Positions 50,744-61,294 of a stretch of 64,000 nucleotides of DNA are shown here, piece by piece. The position numbers were made by a program, and so were the translations under genes. The notes under the pieces were generated by a model. That model was not told where the DNA came from, made no database searches, and saw only the letters and a list, made by a program, of their open reading frames with translations. The DNA is from Nymphaea colorata (taxonomy: Eukaryota; Streptophyta; Magnoliopsida; Nymphaeales; Nymphaeaceae). Within the stretch, counting starts at the first letter, position 1. Each line of letters starts with the position of its first letter. Location of the stretch: positions 2,709,528 through 2,773,527 of the forward strand of contig NC_045140.1 of NCBI RefSeq assembly GCF_008831285.2. The letters are read 5' to 3'.

Positions 50744-53700
50744 ATGGGGAAGAAGCAGCGGAAGCCTGGTAAGGGCAAGGAGAAAACAGAAAGGAAAACT
50801 GCGAAGGCAGAGGAAAAGAAGGCAAGGAGAGAGAGCAAAAAGGTGTCCATAGAGGACGACATAGACGCCATCTTGGTATGAACACAAAAAATCTTGAGCT
50901 TCAGCGCGCACCCAACTCGAAATAAATGGAGTTTTCGGTGATGGTGGTCGATGGTGACAGAGAGCTCGGTTTATTTACAATGTTTCCTGTTTTAAGTTAT
51001 TTCTTATGCTTTTATGCTTCTATTCTGGGATTCAGACTATGGGGGAGATAAAGAAGTATTGAGTTCAGGCACTCGATTCCAGTAGGAAATTTCGGTCTCT
51101 AGGTCGTCTATCGTCTCTGTGTCAGGAATTCAGCGGCATTAATATCTCGCTTGCTGGCATTGCATGATCAGATAGCTTTTAACGGATATTCTTGCATTCG
51201 TTAGCCAACTCTCTGCATCAGTCAATCAAGTAGTAGTTGACTGGCGCAGTTTTTAGCGGAGGTTTTGGTTCAGACACTTGGCTTCTGTTCTCTGGGGATC
51301 ATATGTTATCTTTTTTTCCTTCATTTTTCCCTGAACATCAATTTATCTTATTTTATTTATTCCGCCAGATCTCTTTTTTGGCCTTTTACTTAATCTATAG
51401 TACGTGTCTTTTTTGGCATTTCCTTCTAGTGCGAATATATTGTCTATTGACTTCACCTGCTTTGCTTTATATGGTGTTGACTTCAGCTGCTTTGTTCACT
51501 AACATTTTCATTGTTTCCTCCATATGCGTGCTAGTGTGTGCGTGTATTTGTCTGTTTTCTGCATATATGTACACTTATTCATTTTGTAGCTTATTTGCTA
51601 CTCTTATCTTTGCATGTTTCTTTTACAAGCTTTCTTTATGGTCGTGTTCCTTGAACTTGTGCATTCCTGAAACTTTCAAGCTTGTTATCTTTGTATTCCC
51701 TGCGTAACTCTTACACATGCAAAATTGAACTCTCGGTAGGCTAGCATACAGAAAGAGGAAGCCAAGAAAAAGGAGGTTCATGTTGAAGAAAACGTCCCTG
51801 CCCCTTCTCCCAGAGCTAATTGCACGGTATATTCCAGTTGATCTTGCTACATATCATGAAGGAGTCCATTAATATTGATTTACTTAATGTGGCCTTGTTT
51901 CAAATTGAGCTGATTCTGCATTTTTTTTCGTTTTGAACTTGAGACAACAAGCGGATTATTCAGAAGCACTAAGAAAGAAAGTGAATCACTTATTATTCAA
52001 AAGTCTCTCCTAGAAAGGAATAAAAAGAGAAGCGCACAACCATTACTGGGTCATGAATACTACTTAGTAGCATGGCGTTTATCCTGTATTTGAAAGTCAT
52101 TCTTTATAAACTATTCATAAAATCTCTATTACATAATATATTTGTGGTTCGTTATTACTTTTAAGAGCATGATGACCAAGGCGTGGCTAGTGTTGCAAGT
52201 ATCATAGAAATGTCACAATTTGTATGGAAACTAATAAGTATAGTGGAAATGAATACTTTACAGTTTACACTCTTGAAGCCTTGAAACTAGTTTCAAGGAT
52301 GTAACCAATGTTGTCAAAATTGTTTCATATTGGTCCGTACTTGATGATGTGCATCACTCAATGAGTCAATGTGATGAAGGGTCCGAAACAGCGCTCGTCT
52401 ATGGTCAGTCAATAATGCAGTCTGATTGCTTGTAGCTTACCATGTCTGCATATGCTTCCCCTTTCCTCTTCATGTTAGGTAAAATAAATGAAGTAAATAA
52501 AAAGACACAAAACTTTTGGAAGGTTTTGTCTGTATCTTTGCAGTTTACCTTACCCTGCAGGCCTGCATTGAGAACCAACTGTGGATGTGTTTTGAAGGAG
52601 GCGAGAAAGCTGGAGGAGACACAAAAGATGGAAATAATCTGCTGACCATTGCTAATGGCACTGACTGCTATAACATCCAGAGTGCCTATAACATCACCAG
52701 GGGTCCAGGACAATGTTGTTAACTTGATGCACATGATAACAATCCAGAAGGTCTCTTTCAGGACTGATGAGTCTAACTGGGAAGTAGTTGACACATATAA
52801 TACTATCAAGGACATATAACATCTTTCATACACCATCATAATAAAAAGGCATGTTGATTCTTCAATACTTGGAAGAAAGAATCCTTATCTATCAGAGCCA
52901 TGGAGCTTTCAAATACCATAACAATGGGTGGTTTGCATATGTTCCGTTCAACTTTCAAGATGTTTTCATATTGTCAAGAAAAGATAAAAGAAGTTCTTAC
53001 TTGTTGACTTTAAGTTGCCATCCTTGAGAAGGTAATCATGTCAAGATGGTATCACATTGCAATAAGGATCTCAGTGGAGAACTTGATGCCCAATGATCAT
53101 GGTGGAGATATTGAAGGAAGGTTGTAGAAGTAAATAAAGGAAGCAAATATGTACATATCTGTTTCTTCTCATTCTCCTGTGTTTATGTGGAGTATCCTCT
53201 GTATCATATACAAGATATGAAGATATGCCTGCTCTCTTCTATATATATATATTACAGGCTTACTGCACAAATTTTTGCGTGTTAGGTTTCAACAACTCGC
53301 CTTATATGTTGCCAAACCCAATATGATTTCATTTGCTTGCATTCTGGTCGCTGTTTTAATTCCTTTGTATTTTTGTTCAATTGCTATTTTCTTTCAATAT
53401 GGTAAGATATGGGATTCACTTTGGAATTTTTTAGTTTCTTTCCTTCAATATTTAAGTATTTGTCTCCCTTTGTTTGTCAGTTCTTTCCTTAATCTAATTT
53501 ATGGCCATGTTGATGATGGATGAAAGTTGGATGGACTTTACAGCAATAACTAACATCTTGCATAAACAAATTATTGTACCTCTTGCAGCAAAATGCTACA
53601 AAACTTTTGTAGCATTTTGCTGATTTTTTTTTGTAATTTTTCTATAATCCTTGAATTTCCTAAATTTGATGAAAAGAATTGCATTAAAAATAAAGCTTCA

Positions 53701-56250
53701 GAGAAATATTGTTAGACAATTTGATATGTATCAGCTGATACAGGTCAGTGCATATTGTCTAATGCAGGGTGGTATAGTGTATTTTCAGAAGTCTGATATA
53801 CAATACCCAATCCAATATTTATAGCAATGGGTGTCACAACATTTTTACTGGATCTAACTAACAATGCACTTGTATCTTATGTTATGGTACGATATGGGGT
53901 GTATAGTGTATACCTTATGCGATATAACTTACAATACACCCTTGTATCTTATGTTATGGTACAATACGAGGTGTATCTTACGTTACACGTTCAAAAAAAA
54001 AAAAAACCAAAAATTAAAATTTTGAATTCTAAGTTGCATAAATTCCTTAAGGCTGAATATTAAGTTTCTCATGAAAGAACTTTATGCTATGAAATGGGAG
54101 TCAGAACTGTGTATCCTATGATATATCTTGGGAGTACACATCATTGTGAGTCTTTAAACTTTATGCTGTTTCTTCTCTAGTGATTGGTCTTTCTCCTTTC
54201 ACTTTGTAAGCACAACAACATCTGTATGGTGTAAATTGTAATAGATGTTTCTTTTTACTTCTTTTAGCACTTGAGGATGAAATAATGCATAAGGTAGAAA
54301 ACACATTAATCTGGCATTTGTGGCACAACCAGGAATATTCATATAATAGTAACTTGGGATAGTATTTCCTAGGAATTATGTGGTATTCAGTTCTTGTAAA
54401 TTTTCATTCTATTGTATTATAGCACAACAGAAAGCCTTTCTAACAAATAGCGGTGTACGCAGTTGAATATCAACCCTCTAAAGGAGACAGAGTTGATACT
54501 ATATGGAGGTGAATATTACAATGGCAATAAAGTGAGTATGGACCAGATCATCTTCAATAAAGAAAAGTGTAAAGACATACATATTGATATTCTCCTGTAG
54601 ATTTATATTAACGACTGGCACATTCAAAATGATCAGCTGTAATACTTATTCTTCTGGATTTGTTAATGCAGACATTTGTATATGGTGATCTTTATCGATA
54701 CAATGTAGAAAAATGTGAATGGAAATTGATTTCTAGTCCTAACAGCCCGCCACCTCGTAGTGCTCACCAGGCAATTGCATGGAAAGACCACTTATATATT
54801 CTTGGTGGGAAGCCTGATTTTCTTTATTTCCCTTTCCAATGTTCACTAGTCTGTTTTTTTGTGAGAAACTTGCTGCATGAGTGTTAAGTATTTAAGTTTA
54901 GCTTTTCCATATTTGACTTTTGTTTCCTTCAGGTGGTGAGTTTACTTCACCAAATCAAGAACGCTTCCACCACTATAAGGTATTACTGCACATCCAACAT
55001 ATTGTTCCATGTGACTTTGTGGGATCTTGTTTGAAGTGATGCAGTTGCTACAGTAATTGTTGCAGAAGGCTTGAAGTTGTGAAGATACCCATTTCATAGA
55101 CATTTCCATGGAATACCAAAGAGTATTTCAAGCACCATAATTTTTTCTTTTCCCTCGTGCATTTGGGGTTAACATAGGTGTTGATTTCCAAAGTTTCATG
55201 TCATTTTTGCTTCTGTAGCATGAATTAAGTTTAAGTTGTGTACTTATCATACATTAGATTTTTTATTTTTGCTGAAGAAGGCACTATTTATAAGTTATAT
55301 TGTTACAACAATTTTTTTGGATGCCATCGTGCTCATCATACCCATTACAGATTTTTTTTTTTGTAAAACCCTTTTTCTTATTTTGCATATGACTGAGGAT
55401 GGTTGCATGATTAAATGATATTTTTTCTATAGCCTGCAGTTTTACAACACATGATTTGGTCCTAAGAAAAGAAAAAATTGGGAAAGGTGGAAGACTGCTT
55501 TAACTTAAAGTTACAAACGAGGATAAGCCAAAAGCGATCCATTATCTGATGGTTAGGAGTCCATTATCTCATGGTTTAGTTCTTGTCTATTTGTAGACAT
55601 AAAAAATGCAACTTGGATTGTTAGAAGTAAAGTAATATTCTAGCAGGTGGAAGGTAAGAAATTGGTTGCTCAGCATTCAAGAAGGGAGATTGATGGCCTA
55701 TATTTGGCTGAAGTATTGTTTGGATTCTAGATGAAAGTAGAGCTTTCTTACTGGCATTTGAAAATATTTGCCGGCTATTCAGGTCAATATAAAGGGAATC
55801 GGTGTTGTGATCTTGCAACTAATCAAGTTAAGACATCAAGGGACATTGTTATTTGATAAGACAACTTTGAGAATGAATGTGCATGTCATAGATGTTAAAA
55901 TATAAATCCTTCACCAGCACGTTGAAGAGGAGTCTCTTAGGATTCCACCTCCTTGTAGAATGTGTTAAAATATTTAATGTCCTTGTAACATGTGAAGAGT
56001 CTCCTAGGATTCTATGTTATAGTTAATATCCTTGTTATATGGGAAGTCTCCTAGGATTCTATGTTGTAGTTAATATCCTTGTAATATGTGAAGTCTCTTA
56101 GGTTTCTATGATGTAATTAATGTCCTTGGAGCTTGTGAAATCTCCTAGGATTCCACGATTGGAGACTCTTAGAATTCTGAAAATGAGATTATAAATAGAG
56201 GCCGTGCAAACCATTTTGGCTACGGCTTCTTCTCCTCAGTTTCTTCTTGT

Positions 56251-56314
<64 letters not shown>

Positions 56315-59300
56315 GCGTGAGTGCTGTTTTCGGGTTACAGATATTGGTGCTACATTTCTATCATGGTATCAGAGCGCCAGGTTACGTTATCTCTACCAAA
56401 CGAAATGCCCAAACAGGTCTGATCTGGTTAGAACTCTTTTCTCATCTTGTCTCTATCCTGAATTTACTTTTCTCTTGCGCAATTCTTGTTCCTTTTTCTT
56501 CTTGCTTACCAAGGACACATCTTGTTATATCGTGTCTTCTTTCCCTCTCATCTTCTACCTATATACCATTCCTTTCTGCTGTCATGGAAAACCTTTCGCA
56601 TTCTGGCATGTCCTCAAGTTTTCTTCCTCACCTTATTACCGAAAAACTCAACCATGAGAATTATCTGATCTGGAAAAGGCAAATCATGCCTTTCATAAGA
56701 AGTCAAGGCCTCTTTGGACATCTCGATGGTTCAACAAAGGCTCCACCAATATCCGTCTTACAGGAAATAAAAAATGAGGCAGGAGAAGTTATTGCTGTTC
56801 ATGAAGACAACAATCCTGAACATGTTATGTGGATGAGACGTGATCAAAGTCTGGTTGCGTATATTTTGTCCACTTTATCTCAACAAGTGTTACTTTCAGT
56901 TTCTGATGATTGTACTGCAGAAGAATTATGGGAAACCCTTGCTAATACCTTTTCCCAAATATCAGAAGCTCGAATTATGTACTTAAAGAAAGAATTTCAG
57001 AATTTGAGCAAAGGTTCAACGTCTATCATGGATTATTTGGGGCGTATGAAGGCCGTCGCAGACCAACTTGCTGCCTCAGGGAATAACATTTCTGATAAGG
57101 AAAAGGTGCAGCAAACCTTGAATGGACTTGGGCATGATTATCATGCTTTTATTACAGCTCTTGAGGTCCTTCCTGTTCTGCCTTCCTTCAACGAACTACA
57201 AGGTAAACTTCTCCAACATGAAATGAATATGAAAAGAGTCATTGAAAGGACTGATCAAGGGAACTCCCAAAATGTGTTGGCTATGAATGTAAAGTTTGGT
57301 AAGAGCCATGGGAACTCCAACCATGGTGGTCGTGGCATTCTACCAACACCACATAACCAAGGTATGTCTCCTTTGGATACTTCAAGAAATACCAATTTGT
57401 TTTCAGTGCAACAAGAAAGGACACATGAAGGCACAATGTTGGTTTAATCCTCAAAATAAAAACAAAGGGGTAAGACATGATTATAAACAAGGAGGACAAA
57501 GTTCTAAATCCACCGCTGAAGATATGCAACAGCTATTGATGGCCGCATTCTCAAAGATGACTATAAAGCAAAATGAGCAGGGAGAATGGTTCTTGGATTC
57601 AGGTGCAGCTACCCATGTGACAGGAAATGCAGGTAAATTGACTAACTTATCCCCTCATTACGGTAGAAGTTGCATTATAACAGGTGATGGAAAATCTCAT
57701 CCTATTACACATATTGGAAATGCACATATTCCATTATCATCCTCGTCTCTATCACTGTCTAATGTTGTTCTTGCTCCCAATATCAAAAAGAACATCATAT
57801 CCATTTCTAAACTCATTGATGATACAAGCTCTTCTGTTGAATTCACACCTTCTTCTGTCTATGTCAAGGACCTCCAAACGAAGAAAATGTTCGCTAGAGG
57901 GGAGCGTCAAGGGAATATGTACGTCCTCAAGGAATGTCTACCCAAGGATTCATCCACTTTTGATATAGGATTGAAGACATTTTCTCTTTCTCATAATGCG
58001 TCATCAAGTTCTTGCCATTTTCAATCAAAAGTAAGGGGCCCTAACCAATTTTTGGAGTCTGATTTGTGGCATAGTCGGCTAGGACACTGTGGTCGACATT
58101 TCATTGAAAAACTTGTCACAGATAGTCTCATTCCAAGATCAAGTTTACCTCTTACTTCAAGTGTCAAAAAATGTTCAAGTTGTGGACTTTGTAAGAGTCA
58201 TGTTTTACCTTTCCATAATATAAATCAAAGGGCTTCCAAACCTTTTGAAACTATTTTTTCTGATGTATGGGGGCCAGCCCCTATTGATTCTATGTCTGGG
58301 TCAAGATATTATGTCTTATTCATTGACTCTTACTCACGTTTCACCTGGATTTACTTCATGAAACACAAATCAGAAGTACCTCACATATTTCGAAACTTCT
58401 ATGCCATGATTCAAACTAAATTTTCATCCAATGTGGTGCATTTTCAATGTGATGGAGGGGGAGAATATTCCTCGCTTGATTTTATTGAATTTCTACGTGA
58501 AAAATGGATAACTAGACAAATTTCCTGCCCTTACACACCACAACAAAATGGTGTAGTTGAGCGGAAACATCGACATATAGTTGAAAGCGCCATGAGCATG
58601 ATGCATGATACTAATGTGCCCATTTCCTTGTGGACTGAAGCCTTCCATACTGCTGTATACATAATAAATTGTTTGCCTATGACACTCTTGATGTCTAAAT
58701 CGCCATATTTTACACTCTTAGGCAAACAACCTGATTACAAGAACTTGAAGGTTTTTGGTTGTGTATGCTATGTTCACGTTGATGCTGCCTTGAGGAACAA
58801 GTTTCAAGTCAAAGCTATTCAATGTAGATTCGTTGGATATGCTGATGAATATAAAGGTTTTCGATGCTATGATCCAACAACTAAACGTATCAAAACTTCA
58901 AGAAATGTCATTTTTGATGAACATAGTTTTGATAATACAAATGAAATGCCTATGACCATTGAATCTTATGATCCCTGGACCAGTACACAGTTATTCAATG
59001 CAGATCCTGTTATAGAAAATGATGTGCCTCAAAGTGAAGATTCAGAGAGAGCAATACAACCGTCGGATATGGCTCAAAGTGAAAATCAAGAAGATCCAAC
59101 ACAGTCATCAAGTCATCACGAAAACAATAATGAACAGAGCAACGATGCACATCGGTATTCGGGTCTTATCTACAGTCGACGACTAAGGGACAGAGATGCT
59201 CACAGTGAAGAAGACAACATGCCCCACCTTAGAAGATCCCAACGCATTCGTCATCCCATTCACAGGTGGGTTAGCTATGATTCTTTATCACTTGATTTTC

Positions 59301-61244
59301 AGTTATTCATGGCAAAAATTGGCAAGGAGGAAGAACCTACTTCATTTGATCAAGCATCAAAATCACATCATTGGAGAAAGGCTATGAAAGAAGAAATGGA
59401 TGCCTTGCATGAATGTGGAACATGGGAGATCGTTCCGAGGCCACACGAAAAGAACGTAGTGGGCTCCAAATGGGTATACAAAATTAAATACAAACCTGAC
59501 GGCAGCATAGAAAGACACAAAGCAAGGTTAGTAGCAAAAGGGTTTACACAACAATATGGAGAAGATTATGATGAGACATTCAGCCCTGTGATCAAAATGG
59601 GAACAATTCGCGTGATTATATCATTGGCAGTTGAATATGGATGGAGACTACATCAAATGGACGTGAAGAATGCTTTTCTTCATGGTGATTTAAGGGAGGA
59701 AGTATATATGGAACAACCTCCAGGATACACGAAAGGAGACTCTCATGCATGGGTTTGCAAACTAAGAAAATCTATTTATGGACTTAAACAGGCCTCACGT
59801 TCGTGGTTTGACAGTTTCTCTTGCAAGATTCAAGAATGTGGTTTTCGGAGATGTCCTCTAGATCACTCTCTTTTCATTTATCGAAAGGAAAACATATTTA
59901 CTTTACTTCTTATATATGTTGATGATATTGTTATCACAGGCAATTCAGAAAAACACATAGAAGAAGCTAAAGTTTTGATGATGCAAAACTTCAAAATGAA
60001 AGAGCTTGGTGATTTACGATTCTTTCTTGGAGTGGAGATTGATAGGCACAATAATCGCCTCACATTGACACAACAAAAATACACGTTGGATTTGTTGAAA
60101 AAGTCAGGTATGTCTGATTGTAAGCCTGTTGGAACTCCTAGTGTTCTAAATCAAAGACTAAGTGCTCAAGATGGGGAGTTATATGAAGATCCTACGCAAT
60201 ATCGAAGTATTGTTGGGGCACTTCAATATCTTACATTTACTAGACCAGATATTATATATGCTGTGAATCAAGTATCCCAATTTATGCATGCACCTAGAGA
60301 TACTCACATGGATGCTGTCAAAAGAATATTAAGATATCTTAAAGGGACAGCAGGAGATGGCTTAGTTTATGGTAAGAGTGAAAATGTAACTACTGGACAT
60401 CAACTTATGACATTCACAGATGCAGATTGGGCTGGAGATCCCGATCAAAGAAAGTCCATTTCTGGTTTTTGTATTTTCATTGGACGTAATCTTGTGTCTT
60501 GGAGTTGTCGAAAGCAAAAGGCAGTAGCAAGATCCAGCACTGAAGCTGAATACAGATGCATGGCTGCAGGTACTGCTGAAGTTACATGGGTTAGACATTT
60601 GCTAGAAGACATTGGAGAAAAGATTAAAACATCAATGTTAATGTGCGATAATCAAAGCGCTATTAACATTGCCTTTAATCCCGTACAACATGGTCGAACA
60701 AAGCACATTGAGATTGATCAACACTTTGTTAGACAAAAGGTGGAAGACAAGGAAATTCAGCCTATTTATGTTCGTACAGATGAACAAGTTGCAGACTTAT
60801 TTACAAAAGAATTAACAAAGGAACGATTCTGGTTTCTAAAAGGCAAGTTGTACATGGTGCAAAACCATGCACAACTTGAGGGAGGGTGTTAAAATATAAA
60901 TCCTTCACCAGCACGTTGAAGAGGAGTCTCTTAGGATTCCACCTCCTTGTAGAATGTGTTAAAATATTTAATGTCCTTGTAACATGTGAAAAGTCTCCTA
61001 GGATTCTATGTTATAGTTAATATCCTTGTTATATGGGAAGTCTCCTAGGATTCTATGTTGTAGTTAATATCCTTGTAATATGTGAAGTCTCTTAGGTTTC
61101 TATGATGTAATTAATGTCCTTGGAGCTTGTGAAATCTCCTAGGATTCCACGATTGGAGACTCTTAGAATTCTGAAAATGAGATTATAAATAGAGGCCGTG
61201 CAAACCATTTTGGCTACGGCTTCTTCTCCTCAGTTTCTTCTTGT

Positions 61245-61294
<50 letters not shown>

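Noticed and set aside
51237-51707. 156-codon hydrophobic open frame
   Set aside because: It lies inside intron 1 of the kelch gene, is T-rich by composition and shows no conserved motif.
52405-52839. 144-codon minus-strand open frame
   Set aside because: It is within intron 2 of the kelch gene, has no recognisable domain, and its apparent openness fits chance in this stretch.
56247-56657. 136-codon open frame starting in (CT)n
   Set aside because: It begins in a microsatellite (Leu-Ser repeats) and overlaps the real gag frame.
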